A stretch of 64,000 nucleotides of DNA from Marilutibacter spongiae (GTDB lineage Bacteria > Pseudomonadota > Gammaproteobacteria > Xanthomonadales > Xanthomonadaceae), in contig NZ_JACHTF010000016.1 of assembly GCF_014145325.1 (NCBI RefSeq), positions 37,202 to 101,201 of the forward strand. The letters run 5' to 3'. Every line of letters starts with the position of its first letter. Position 1 is the first letter of the stretch. Made by a program: the position numbers and the translations under genes. This document shows positions 46,476-54,934 of the stretch, piece by piece. The notes beneath the pieces are model-generated. The model did no database searches. It was not told the origin of the DNA and was given only the letters and a program-made list of their open reading frames with translations.

Positions 46476-47960
46476 CTACTGGCGGGCTGCGATGCGCAGG
46501 CCGCGCGGGGTCAGGCCTCGTTCGATCGCCTCGAACAGGCCCTGCACCGCCAGCGCCAGCAGCGCGGCCGGGATGGCGCCTTCCAGGATCATGCCGATGT
46601 CGTCCAGGCGGATGCCGGTGAGGATCGGCTGGCCGTAGCCGCCCGCGCCGATCAGTGCGCCGAGCGTCGCGGTGCCCACGTTGATCACCGCCGCGGTCTT
46701 GATGCCGGCCAGAATCGTGCCCAGGGCGAGCGGTAGCTCCACCCGCCACAAGCGCGTGCGCGAGGGCAGGCCGATCGCCGCCGCGGTTTCGCGCAGGTCG
46801 CGGGGAATGCCGGTGAGCCCGGCATGGGTGTTGCGGACGATCGGCAGCAGGCTGTAGAGGAAGAGGGCGGCGATCGCCGGGCCGGCGCCGATCCCGAACA
46901 GCGGGATCATGAAGACGAACACGGCCAGCGAGGGCAGGGTCTGCAGCAGGCCGGTGAACGTCAGCACGAGCTGGCCGAGGCGCGGCCGGCGCGCGGCGAC
47001 GACGCCCAGCGGCAAGGCGACCAGCAGCGCGAGCGCCAGCGACATCGCCACCAGTTGCAGGTGCTCGAGGCTACGACGGGCGATGCGTGCCGTGCGGCCA
47101 CCGGCACGCGGCGCCTCCACGCCCAGCCAGTCGGCCGCGACCCGGGCTTCGGTCTCGCGCCCGAGCTTCACCCGCGCGTTGAGCCCGCGCATGGTCGCGG
47201 CATCGATGCGACCGGCCATCGCGTCGAGCGCGGCGGTCCAGTCGGGCGCCCGCATGGAGAGATCCTCGCGGTAGAGATAGACCGCCTGGTAGGACGGGAA
47301 ATAGCGGCGATCGTCGTCCAGCACCACCAGGCCGTAGTGCGCGATCTCCGCATCGGTGCTGTAGAGGTCGATGACGTCGATCGCACCGCTTTCCAGGCCC
47401 CGGTAGGCGAGGTCGTGGTCCAGGCCGTTGGCCGCCTGCGGCAGTCCGTAGGTGGCACGCAGGCCGGGCCATCCGTCGGCCCGTTGCATGAACTCGTTGC
47501 TCAGGCCGACGCGCAGCCCCGGGTGCGCCGCCAGGTCGGAGATGCTGTCGACCTGGAGCTCCAGCGCGCGGTCGGCGCGCATGCCCAGGGCATAGGTGTT
47601 GTCGAAGCCGAGCGGGGCGGTCATGCGCAGGCCGCGCGTGGCCAGTGCATCGACCAGGTCGTCCTCGTCGGCACCGGGCATTTGCAGCAACTCCTGCGCG
47701 AGGGTGCCGGTGTACTCCGGGTACAGGTCGATGTCGCCCTCCTCCAGCGCGCGCCAGAGGATGCGGGTACCGCCCAGCTGGCGGCGATGCTCGACCGAGT
47801 GGCCCTGCTGGCGGCCGACGCCGGCGGCGATCTCGCCCAGGATCACCGACTCGGTGAAGTTCTTGCTGCCCACGCGCAGGCTCTCGCCGGCGAAGACGCC
47901 GTGGCTGGCGCACGCCAGCAGCAGGCACAGGCAGGCGGCGACGGCCGCGGCAGGCCTCAC
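46476..47960 (-). CDS. osmoprotectant-type ABC transporter, binding protein fused to permease
   Basis: 494 residues from a GTG overlapping the ATPase stop (GTGA). Signal segment, then an OpuAC/OsmF-like binding domain (about 28-270: LRVGSKNFTESVILGEIAAG, IDLYPEYTGTL, GLRMTAPLGFDNTYALGMRA, DVIDLYSTDAEIAHYGL), then a five- to six-helix permease (about 285-485) with the ATPase-coupling loop ETAAAIGLPSRTRLWRVELPLAL. It probably imports glycine betaine, choline or a related compound; the ligand is not proven. Binding domain before permease is the reverse of the H. pylori ProWX order. Confidence 0.9.
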   Translation of the reverse strand: MRPAAAVAACLCLLLACASHGVFAGESLRVGSKNFTESVILGEIAAGVGRQQGHSVEHRRQLGGTRILWRALEEGDIDLYPEYTGTLAQELLQMPGADEDDLVDALATRGLRMTAPLGFDNTYALGMRADRALELQVDSISDLAAHPGLRVGLSNEFMQRADGWPGLRATYGLPQAANGLDHDLAYRGLESGAIDVIDLYSTDAEIAHYGLVVLDDDRRYFPSYQAVYLYREDLSMRAPDWTAALDAMAGRIDAATMRGLNARVKLGRETEARVAADWLGVEAPRAGGRTARIARRSLEHLQLVAMSLALALLVALPLGVVAARRPRLGQLVLTFTGLLQTLPSLAVFVFMIPLFGIGAGPAIAALFLYSLLPIVRNTHAGLTGIPRDLRETAAAIGLPSRTRLWRVELPLALGTILAGIKTAAVINVGTATLGALIGAGGYGQPILTGIRLDDIGMILEGAIPAALLALAVQGLFEAIERGLTPRGLRIAARQ

Positions 47961-48694
47961 AGGCAGGCCTCGAGGCTGCGCTGGGCCTGCAGGAACTCGC
48001 GCACGAAGGGCTCGGTGGGCGCGTCGTGCAGGGCGCGCGCCGAGCCCTCCTGGACCACGCGGCCGGCTCGAAGCAGGACCAGGGTGTCGGCGAGGTACGC
48101 GGCCTCGGCGACGTCGTGGGTGACCATCACCACGGTCTTGCCCAGGCGCGCGAACAGCTCGCGCATCTGCGCCTGCAGGTCGTGGCGGATCACCGGATCG
48201 AGCGCGCCCAGGGGCTCGTCGAGCAACAGCACGGGCGGGTCGAGCATCAATGCGCGCACCAGTCCCACGCGCTGGCGCTGGCCACCGGAAAGCTCCGCGG
48301 GAAAGCGCTGCAGCGCATCGAAGGGCAGCTGGCACAGGGTCGAGAGCGCCTCCAGGCGCTCGCGTATGCGCTCGCGCGGCCAGCCCAGGGTGCGGGCGAG
48401 CAGGGCCGCGTTGTCGCCGGCGCTCAGGTGCGGGAACAGGCCGCCTTCCTGGATCACGTAGCCGATGCGCCGGCGCTGCTCGAGCAGGGCCTCGCGCCGC
48501 AGCGGCTCGCCATCGAAGCGAACCTCGCCGCGATCCGGCCACTCCAGGCCGATCAGCATCCGCAGGACGGTCGACTTGCCGGCCCCGCTGGGCCCGATCA
48601 GGGCGGTCCGGTGGCCGGCCGCGATGTGCAGGTCGACGCCGTCCAGGGCGACGGTCGACCCATAGCGCTTGTCGACGCCGGCAAGGGTGAACAT
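47957..48694 (-). CDS. osmoprotectant-type ABC transporter ATP-binding protein
   Basis: 245 residues. Walker A GPSGAGKSTVL, signature ELSGGQRQRVGLVRAL, Walker B VLLLDEPLGALDPVIR and switch MVTHDVAEAAYLAD are complete. Similar to OpuCA/ProV but without the C-terminal CBS tandem that senses ionic strength. Start ATG 48692-48694; 4-nt overlap with the fused permease. Divergent from the M28 peptidase across 69 nt. Confidence 0.93.
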   Translation of the reverse strand: MFTLAGVDKRYGSTVALDGVDLHIAAGHRTALIGPSGAGKSTVLRMLIGLEWPDRGEVRFDGEPLRREALLEQRRRIGYVIQEGGLFPHLSAGDNAALLARTLGWPRERIRERLEALSTLCQLPFDALQRFPAELSGGQRQRVGLVRALMLDPPVLLLDEPLGALDPVIRHDLQAQMRELFARLGKTVVMVTHDVAEAAYLADTLVLLRAGRVVQEGSARALHDAPTEPFVREFLQAQRSLEACL

Positions 48695-48763
48695 GCTGGC
48701 AGCTTAGCGCAGCGGCCCGCGGCCCGGAGCCGATACCATGGGGCTGCCTACCCGGGATCCGCC

Positions 48764-50464
48764 ATGCAACTTCGCCGCTCTCCACTCCTCCTGGCCGCCG
48801 CCGTCGCGCTCCTGCTCGCCGCCTGCTCGCCTTCCGCGCCTCCGCCGGTCGAACGCGAGCCCTACGACGCGAGCGCGTCGGCCGATGCGCGACGGATCGA
48901 GGCCGACGTGCGCTTCCTGGCCGACGACCTGCTCGAGGGCCGCGAGGCCGGCACCCGCGGGCATGCATTGGCATCGCTGTACGTGGCCCAGCGCTTTCGC
49001 GCCACCGGCCTGGCCCCGGCCGGGGAGGACGGTTACTACCAGGCGGTGCCGATGCTGGAAGCCCGCCGCGTCGAGACCGGTGCCCGCTTCGTGGTGGAGC
49101 GGGCGGGTCGCGAGCTCGCGCTGCGCTACCGCGACCAGTACCTGCCCGACGTCAACTTCAACACCGGCGACGCCAAGGTCGAGGCGCCGATGGTCTTCGT
49201 CGGCCAGGGCGTCCATGCGCCAGCGCTGGGGCACGACGATTTCGAGGGCCTGGACGTGCGCGGACGCGTCGCGGTGCTCTTCAACGGGGCGCCCGCGCGC
49301 TTCGACACCGACCGCCGCGCCTTCCATGCCTCGCAGCGCGAGAAGTTGCGCGAACTCAGCGCGCGTGGCGCGGTCGGCGCGATCTTCGTGGCCACCGACC
49401 GCGACGAGGCACGCTCGCCCTGGGCACGCGGCGTCGCCAACTGGGAGCGGCCCTCGATGCGCCTGCGCGACGCGGACGGCACGGCGCTCGATACCTTCCC
49501 GGACCTCAAGGTCGTGGCCCGGGTCAGCGCGGCGGCGGCACCGCTGCTGCTCGATGCCGGCGGGCACGAGGCCCGCGCGCTGTTCGAGGCCAACGCGGCC
49601 GGGACCCTGCGCGGCTTCCCGTTGCCGGGCACCGTCCGGCTGGCGGCACGCACCCGGATCGCGCCGGCCGAATCGCGCAACGTGGTCGGCCGCCTGGCCG
49701 GCAGCGATCCCACGCTCGCGGCCGAGCACGTGGTGTTCAGCGCCCACCTCGACCATGTCGGCATCGGCGCGCCGGTGGACGGCGACGCGATCTACAACGG
49801 CGCACTCGACAACGCGCTGGGCGTGGCGATCATGCTGGAGGCAGCCAAGCGGCTGGCGCAGTCGGACGCGCCGCCGAAGCGCTCGATCCTGTTCGTCGCG
49901 GTCACCGCCGAGGAGAAGGGCCTGCTGGGCGCGGAGTGGTTCGCGCGGCACCCGACCGTCGCCCCCGGGTCGCTGGTCGCGAACATCAACATGGACATGC
50001 CGGTGCTGCTGGCACCGACCACCGACGCGGTGCCGGTGGGGATCGAGCATTCCAGCCTGCAGCCGCTGGTGGAGGCCGCCGCGCGCGAGGTCGGCGTCGC
50101 GCTCTCGCCCGACCCGGTGCCGGAGGAATCGATATTCGTGCGCAGCGACCAGTACGCCTTCATCCGCAGCGGCGTGCCCTCGGTCTACCTGGTCGGCGGC
50201 TACACCGGCCGCGACGGCGTCGACGCCCGCGCGATCAACGGCGCCTTCCTGCGCGAGCACTACCACCGCCCCGGCGACGACGCCTCCCAGCCGATCCGCT
50301 ACGACGACGCGGCGCGCCTGGCACGCCTCAATGCCGTGATCGGGCAGAAGGTCGCCGATACCCCGGAGCGACCCCGATGGAACGACGGCGACTTCTTCGG
50401 CGAACACTTCGGCAGCACCGCCATGCCCGCCGAACCGGCGGTGAACGCGTCCGCGCCGGAATGA
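48764..50464 (+). CDS. M28-family zinc aminopeptidase lipoprotein
   Basis: 566 residues. A lipobox (LLLAACSPS) and a PA-like inserted domain (about 125-290) surround the M28 catalytic domain. Zinc ligands are visible: VFSAHLDHVGIG (His), NGALDNALGVAIMLEAAK (bridging Asp), FVAVTAEEKGLLGAEWF (catalytic Glu pair), NINMDMP (Asp) and FLREHYHRPGDD (His). A periplasmic, outer-membrane-bound exopeptidase. The ATG at 48764 is the only start giving an intact signal peptide. Confidence 0.94.
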   Translation: MQLRRSPLLLAAAVALLLAACSPSAPPPVEREPYDASASADARRIEADVRFLADDLLEGREAGTRGHALASLYVAQRFRATGLAPAGEDGYYQAVPMLEARRVETGARFVVERAGRELALRYRDQYLPDVNFNTGDAKVEAPMVFVGQGVHAPALGHDDFEGLDVRGRVAVLFNGAPARFDTDRRAFHASQREKLRELSARGAVGAIFVATDRDEARSPWARGVANWERPSMRLRDADGTALDTFPDLKVVARVSAAAAPLLLDAGGHEARALFEANAAGTLRGFPLPGTVRLAARTRIAPAESRNVVGRLAGSDPTLAAEHVVFSAHLDHVGIGAPVDGDAIYNGALDNALGVAIMLEAAKRLAQSDAPPKRSILFVAVTAEEKGLLGAEWFARHPTVAPGSLVANINMDMPVLLAPTTDAVPVGIEHSSLQPLVEAAAREVGVALSPDPVPEESIFVRSDQYAFIRSGVPSVYLVGGYTGRDGVDARAINGAFLREHYHRPGDDASQPIRYDDAARLARLNAVIGQKVADTPERPRWNDGDFFGEHFGSTAMPAEPAVNASAPE

Positions 50465-50532
50465 CCTCCGGCCGGTGACGGCGCGCGCGCGGTCGCTACA
50501 CTCCGGGCATCCCTCACACAAAGGAATGCACG

Positions 50533-51549
50533 ATGAGCCAGTGGTACTTCGTCCCCGCCAACGGTGAGCGCGTGGGCCCCTTCGACGCCGAGGCCGCCCA
50601 GGCCTGGGTTCGCGCCAACCCGACCGCGCAGTGCTGGCGCGAGGGCATGAGCGGCTGGCAACCGGCGCGCTCGATGCCGGAGTTCGCCGAGGCCACCGCC
50701 GCCGGCGCTCCGTACCTGCCGCCCGCGCCGCCGCCGGTGAAGGGCCGGAGCGACGACATCGACTACCGCATCGTCGGCACCGACATGCAGTTCGTCGAGG
50801 TGGAACTCGATCCCGGCGAAACCGCGATCGCCGAGGCCGGGGCGCTGATGTACAAGGACGCCAGCGTGCAGATGGACACCGTGTTCGGCGACGGCTCGCA
50901 CAGCGGCCAGGGCGGCGGCGTGTTCGACAAGCTGCTGTCGGCCGGCAAGCGCGTGGTCACCGGCGAGAGCCTGTTCACCACGACCTTCACCCACACCGGC
51001 AGCGGCAAGGCGCACGTGGCGTTCGCCGCGCCCTACCCCGGCACCGTGCTGGCGATGAAGCTCGACGCGCACGGCGGGCGCCTGATCTGCCAGAAGGACA
51101 GCTTCCTGGCCGGCGCCCGCGGCGTGTCGCTGGGCATCCACCTGCAGCGCAAGATCCTCACCGGCCTGTTCGGCGGCGAGGGCTTCATCATGCAGAAGAT
51201 CGAGGGCGACGGCTGGGTGTTCGTGCATGCCGGCGGCACCATCGTCGAGCGCGAGCTGAAGGCCGGTGAGCGGCTCGACGTCGACACCGGCTGCGTGGTC
51301 GCCTTCCACGACAGCGTGGACATGGACATCCAGCGCGTGGGCGGCATCAAGAGCATGCTGTTCGGCGGCGAAGGCATGTTCCTGGCCACGCTGAAGGGCC
51401 CGGGCAAGGTCTGGCTGCAGTCGCTGCCGTTCTCGCGCATGGCCGGCCGCATGCTGGCCGCGGCGCCGCAGAGCGGTGGTCAGAACCGCGGCGAGGGTTC
51501 CATGCTCGGCGGCCTGGGCCGCCTGCTCGACGGCGACAACAACTTCTGA
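50533..51549 (+). CDS. GYF_2 (DUF4339) domain fused to AIM24/TIGR00266 protein
   Basis: 338 residues; AAGGA precedes the ATG. N-terminal GYF_2 domain (about 2-55: WYFVPANGERVGPFDAEAAQ, QCWREGMSGWQPA) joined by a proline linker to an AIM24 beta-helix (about 75-300: VEVELDPGETAIAEAGALMY, GVSLGIHLQRKILTGLFGGEG, ERLDVDTGCVVAFHDSVDMD). AIM24 proteins occur in bacteria and mitochondria with no settled biochemical role. GYF_2 usually binds proline-rich peptides, so it may localise the protein. The C-terminus is Gly-rich. No signal peptide. Confidence 0.9.
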   Translation: MSQWYFVPANGERVGPFDAEAAQAWVRANPTAQCWREGMSGWQPARSMPEFAEATAAGAPYLPPAPPPVKGRSDDIDYRIVGTDMQFVEVELDPGETAIAEAGALMYKDASVQMDTVFGDGSHSGQGGGVFDKLLSAGKRVVTGESLFTTTFTHTGSGKAHVAFAAPYPGTVLAMKLDAHGGRLICQKDSFLAGARGVSLGIHLQRKILTGLFGGEGFIMQKIEGDGWVFVHAGGTIVERELKAGERLDVDTGCVVAFHDSVDMDIQRVGGIKSMLFGGEGMFLATLKGPGKVWLQSLPFSRMAGRMLAAAPQSGGQNRGEGSMLGGLGRLLDGDNNF

Positions 51550-51640
51550 GTGGCCGCATCGGGCCGTGCCGCGCCGGCATGGCCCGATGCTTCCGGTTTC
51601 CGGCGCATGGCCCGCGAGGGCCGTTCCCGCGGAGACCTCC

Positions 51641-51997
51641 ATGCGTGCATTCGGATTGACGGTGCTGATGCTGTCGCTCAGCAACGTGTTCATGACCTTC
51701 GCCTGGTACGCCCACCTCAAGGACATGAGCCAGAAGCCCTGGATCGTCGCGGCGCTGGCCAGTTGGGGCATCGCGCTGTTCGAGTACCTGCTCCAGGTCC
51801 CCGCCAACCGCATCGGCTACACCGTGATGACGCTCGGGCAGCTGAAGGTCCTGCAGGAGGTCATCGCCCTGTCGGTGTTCGTGCCGTTCGCGGTGCTGTA
51901 CATGAAGGAACCCCTGAAGCTCGATTACCTCTGGGCCGGGCTGTGCCTGCTGGGCGCGGTCTTCTTCATGTTCCGCGGCCAGTGGTCGCCGGCCTGA
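51641..51997 (+). CDS. DUF486 / DMT-like small membrane protein
   Basis: 118 residues from ATG 51641 with GGAG upstream. Four hydrophobic helices; FAWYAHLKDMSQKPWIVAAL and FEYLLQVPANRIGY are the DUF486 signature, and YMKEPLKLDYLWAGLCLLGAVFFMF is the EamA/DMT-like last pair. Probably an inner-membrane protein distantly related to small drug/metabolite transporters; substrate unknown. Confidence 0.88.
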   Translation: MRAFGLTVLMLSLSNVFMTFAWYAHLKDMSQKPWIVAALASWGIALFEYLLQVPANRIGYTVMTLGQLKVLQEVIALSVFVPFAVLYMKEPLKLDYLWAGLCLLGAVFFMFRGQWSPA

Positions 51998-52052
51998 GGC
52001 GGGCGCGCGCGCGTTTGGCCCGCAGTCGGGGTCGCACCGGTATCCTGCGCCG

Positions 52053-53093
52053 ATGAGTGCCCTCGCCGTCCCGCAACTTCACCGATCCTTCCTGCTGCTG
52101 GCCACGCTGGCCGCGCTGCTTGCCGCGTGCGGGGGGCCGACCCGGCCGGTCGCCCCGGCACCGCGCGTGCAGGCGCCGCCGCCGACGGAAGTCCGCATCG
52201 GCCTCGCGCTGGGCGGCGGCGCGGCCAAGGGCTTCGCCCACATCGGCGTCATCAAGATGCTGGAGGCCAACGGCATCCACGTCGACACGGTCGCCGGCAC
52301 GAGTGCCGGCAGCGTGGTGGGCGCGCTGTACGCCAGCGGCATGGACCCGTTCCAGATGCAGGCCCAGGCCGTGGCCCTGGACGAATCCTCGATCCGCGAC
52401 GTGCGCCTGTTCTCCGGCGGCCTGGTGCAGGGGCAGGCGCTGCAGGACTACGTCAATGCCCAGGTGCGGCAGAAGCCGATCGACGCCATGCCGCGCCCCT
52501 TCGCCGCGGTGTCCACGCAGCTGGAAACCGGCAAGCGCACGGTCTTCGTGCGCGGCAACACCGGGCAGGCCGTGCGTGCCTCCAGCAGCATCCCGGGGGT
52601 CTTCGAACCGGTCGCCATCGGCGGCAAGCACTACGTCGACGGCGGCGTGGTCAGCCCGGTGCCGGTGGACGCGGCGCGCCACCTCGGGGCGGATTTCGTC
52701 ATCGCCGTGGACATCTCGACCAAGGCCCGCGGCACCGCGCCGGCCGACATGCTGGGGATCGTCAACCAGTCGATCGCGATCATGGGCCAGCGCGCGGGCG
52801 CCGAGGAACTCGCGCGGGCGGACGTGGTGATCCGGCCCGAGGTCGACACGATCGGTCCGGCCGATTTCGAGCAACGCAGTGCGGCGATCCTCGCCGGCGA
52901 ACGCGCCGCCCTGGCCGCCCTGCCCGGTATCCGCGCGCGCCTGGCCGAGCACTCGATGCAACGCTCGAAGGCGGCCTACGAGCAGGCCCTGGGCCGTGCG
53001 CGCGAGGAGGCCGCCCGTGCCCGGGCCGAGTGCGAGGCCGAGCAGTCCCGAGTGGACCGGCTGTTGCGCCGTGATGCCTGCCAGATGCAGTGA
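52053..53093 (+). CDS. patatin-like phospholipase lipoprotein (RssA-like)
   Basis: 346 residues. Lipobox LAALLAACGG, then a patatin domain: the oxyanion loop LGGGAAKGFAHIGVIKMLE, nucleophile GTSAGS (Ser) and DGGVVSPVPV (catalytic Asp). Lacks the cyclic-nucleotide domains of larger NTE-type relatives. Expected to hydrolyse phospholipids or lysophospholipids at the membrane. The C-terminus is a charged helix (about 300-340) with Arg/Glu/Ala repeats. Confidence 0.92.
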   Translation: MSALAVPQLHRSFLLLATLAALLAACGGPTRPVAPAPRVQAPPPTEVRIGLALGGGAAKGFAHIGVIKMLEANGIHVDTVAGTSAGSVVGALYASGMDPFQMQAQAVALDESSIRDVRLFSGGLVQGQALQDYVNAQVRQKPIDAMPRPFAAVSTQLETGKRTVFVRGNTGQAVRASSSIPGVFEPVAIGGKHYVDGGVVSPVPVDAARHLGADFVIAVDISTKARGTAPADMLGIVNQSIAIMGQRAGAEELARADVVIRPEVDTIGPADFEQRSAAILAGERAALAALPGIRARLAEHSMQRSKAAYEQALGRAREEAARARAECEAEQSRVDRLLRRDACQMQ

Positions 53094-53203
53094 ACCCGGC
53101 CGCCCCGCAGGCTCTCTTAACGAAAATTTGACGCCGGGTCCCGACCCATGCACGATGCCCGCGCCCAAACGGGGCGACATCACTTTTATGGACGATTGAC
53201 TGC

Positions 53204-53755
53204 ATGAAGAAGACCCTGATCCTCGCCGGCGCCAGCCTGGCCATCGCGCTGTTCTCCAGCGCCGCCCTGGCCGGCCAAGGCTTCCTGCGCGCCGAAGTCG
53301 GCAACAGCGAGATCGAACTCGACTACGCCGGCCTGCGCGACGACGACTCCGACACCTCCGCGGTGTTCGGCGGCGGCTACTGGTTCAACCCGAACTTCGC
53401 CGTCGAGGGCCATGTCGGCAGCCTGTACAACGCCGACCTGGGCAACGACCAGGAGGCGGACCTGATCACCGTGGGCGTCGGCATCGCCGGCCGCACGCAC
53501 TTCGGCCAGGCCAACACCGGCTTCTTCATCGACGGCCGCGTCGGCGTCGCCCGCCTGACCGCGCAGGTCCGCGAGGACACCTTCGACGTGATCGACGACG
53601 AAAGCTCGACCAAGCCGTACTACGGCGTCAGCGTCGGCTATGACTTCAACCCGAACTGGGGCATCAGCCTCAACTACGACCGCCGCCAGGGCGAGTTCGA
53701 CGGCGTGGACGTCGACGTGGACACCGTCAGCCTCGGCGGCGAGTGGCGCTTCTGA
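53204..53755 (+). CDS. small outer-membrane beta-barrel protein
   Basis: 183 residues. Signal peptide (ILAGASLAIALFSSAALAGQ). About eight amphipathic strands with acidic loops (DDDSDTS, DGVDVDVDT) and a terminal GGEWRF, a C-terminal Phe outer-membrane signal. Resembles OmpX/OmpA-type eight-strand barrels. Followed by an intrinsic terminator. TTGACG at about 53128 could be a -35 but no clear -10 follows. Confidence 0.85.
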   Translation: MKKTLILAGASLAIALFSSAALAGQGFLRAEVGNSEIELDYAGLRDDDSDTSAVFGGGYWFNPNFAVEGHVGSLYNADLGNDQEADLITVGVGIAGRTHFGQANTGFFIDGRVGVARLTAQVREDTFDVIDDESSTKPYYGVSVGYDFNPNWGISLNYDRRQGEFDGVDVDVDTVSLGGEWRF

Positions 53756-53776
53756 TCCTGCCCCGGCAGCGATCCC

Positions 53777-53808
53777 GGAACGGCCGCCTCGCGCGGCCGT
53801 TTCCTTTT
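53777..53808 (+). terminator. intrinsic terminator after the barrel gene
   Basis: GGAACGGCCGC and GCGGCCGTTTCC form a 9-bp GC-rich core stem (AACGGCCGC/GCGGCCGTT) followed by a TTTT run. It begins 22 nt after the stop codon. Confidence 0.75.
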
Positions 53809-53877
53809 CCGGGCCCGGACGCGCGCGCGACGTGGGAGGGTCCCGGCCCCTCGTACCGGAAGACGGCGCTCGACACC

Positions 53878-53968
53878 GCAGGAGGGGCAGCGCCAAGCAA
53901 GCCCCGTCATTCGCCGTCCATGCGAGAACGCGACGGTGGGTTTCGCCTTCGGCTCTACCCACCCTACG
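53878..53968 (+). repeat. composite inverted intergenic element, copy D
   Basis: GCAGGAGGGGCAGCGCCAAG... to GGTGGGTTTCGCCTTCGGCT...CACCCTACG. The right half is identical to copy B over more than 20 bases. Confidence 0.75.
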
Positions 53969-54010
53969 ATGACGGCGCGGCTGAATCCCGTCCGGCAGCC
54001 CCAAGACACC

Positions 54011-54036
54011 CTCATCCCAGCGTTCGCTGGGATGAG
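54011..54036. repeat. palindromic intergenic element, longest perfect copy
   Basis: CTCATCCCAGCG (54011-54022) and CGCTGGGATGAG (54025-54036), 12-bp perfect arms with a TT centre. Same family as 41876, 42138, 25556 and 23268. Confidence 0.85.
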
Positions 54037-54057
54037 GAAGGGTGGTGGCGCAGCACC

Positions 54058-54147
54058 GTAGGATGGGTAGCGCGAAGCAAAACCCATCGGGCGTCCTGGC
54101 CGGCAGCGGCGACGGTGGGTTTCGCCTACGGCTCTACCCACCCTGCG
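54058..54147 (+). repeat. composite inverted intergenic element, copy E
   Basis: GTAGGATGGGTAGCGCGAAG...AAACCCATC and GGTGGGTTTCGCCTACGGCT...CACCCTGCG. Preceded by GTGGTGGCGCAGCACC, as before copy B. Confidence 0.75.
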
Positions 54148-54286
54148 GTGCGTTCGTACCTTCGCCGCCGGCCGCGCGGCGCAATGCACGTCTCCATCCC
54201 ACCCCTGTCGGCGGGCCATCGGACCCGGTGCTGCCCACATCGCGCCCCGGCCGCCCGCAGCGCGCCGCATGCGGTTCCGGCGCGGC

Positions 54287-54778
54287 TCAGGGCGTTCCCT
54301 GGCCCGCCACCGGCAACGGCAGGCCCCGGAACGGCTTCACGGTGCGCAGCACGAAACTGGAATTCACGTCGTCGACGCCCGCCTGGTTGAGCAGGCGGTC
54401 CAGCAGGAAACGCGAGAAGTGCTCCAGGTCCTGCACCGCGATGTGCAGCAGGTAGTCCATGTCGCCGGTGAGGGCATGGCAGGCGATGACCTCGTCCCAC
54501 TGGTTGACGAAGCGGCTGAAGGCCTCGATCGCCGGCCCGCCATGGTCGGCCAGCTGGACGCGTACGAAGGCCTGCAGGCCCAGGCCCAGGCGGTCGGCGT
54601 CGACCTCGGCGCGGTAGCCGGCGATCACGCCATCGCGCTCCAGGCGCTGCACCCGTCGCAGGCAGGCGGAGGCCGACAGGTGGACCCGCTCGGCGAGCTC
54701 GGCGTTGGTGAGGCGGCCGCTGTGCTGGAGCTCGGCCAGGATCAACAAATCGGTCCTATCCAGTTCCGTGGCCTTCAT
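54287..54778 (-). CDS. Lrp/AsnC-family transcriptional regulator
   Basis: 163 residues from ATG 54776-54778 (a TTG two codons earlier is in frame). N-terminal HTH (about 3-58: LDRTDLLILAELQHSGRLTN, SASACLRRVQRLERDGVI) and a C-terminal RAM/AsnC ligand domain (about 70-150: VEVR-like strands, ACHALTGDMDYLLHIAVQDL with the GxxDY effector region). Divergent from phhA and probably its regulator, with phenylalanine or tyrosine as effector by analogy with other Lrp-controlled aromatic genes; this is inference. Confidence 0.93.
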   Translation of the reverse strand: MKATELDRTDLLILAELQHSGRLTNAELAERVHLSASACLRRVQRLERDGVIAGYRAEVDADRLGLGLQAFVRVQLADHGGPAIEAFSRFVNQWDEVIACHALTGDMDYLLHIAVQDLEHFSRFLLDRLLNQAGVDDVNSSFVLRTVKPFRGLPLPVAGQGTP

Positions 54779-54934
54779 GTTCAAGCGCTCTTTACTCTAT
54801 TGACGCAACAATCATGCGTCCAGACGCCATTGGCGTGCAACTTCGCAAACCTGTTGCGCGCACCCTTGGCTAGAGTGGAAGGTCAGCCCCGGAAGGGCTG
54901 TCCCGTTCCACCCGCCCGTAGAGAGGAGCCCGCC
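54779..54934. promoter_or_regulatory. divergent lrp/phhA control region with three dyads
   Basis: Perfect inverted repeats in 56 bp: GACGCA-N7-TGCGTC (54802-54820), ACGCC-N3-GGCGT (54824-54836) and GCAAC-N11-GTTGC (54837-54857). A leader hairpin CAGCCC-CGGAA-GGGCTG (54884-54900) lies before the phhA ribosome site GAGAGGAG. Lrp proteins bind arrays of such dyads and wrap DNA, so this is a good candidate operator. Confidence 0.55.

Larger units (their letters stand above)
53809..54286. other. non-coding region with intergenic repeats
   Basis: 478 bases between the barrel terminator and the Lrp stop. It contains composite element D (53878-53968), a 12-bp-arm palindrome (54011-54036) and composite element E (54058-54147). 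The rest is GC-rich with no credible gene. Confidence 0.65.
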
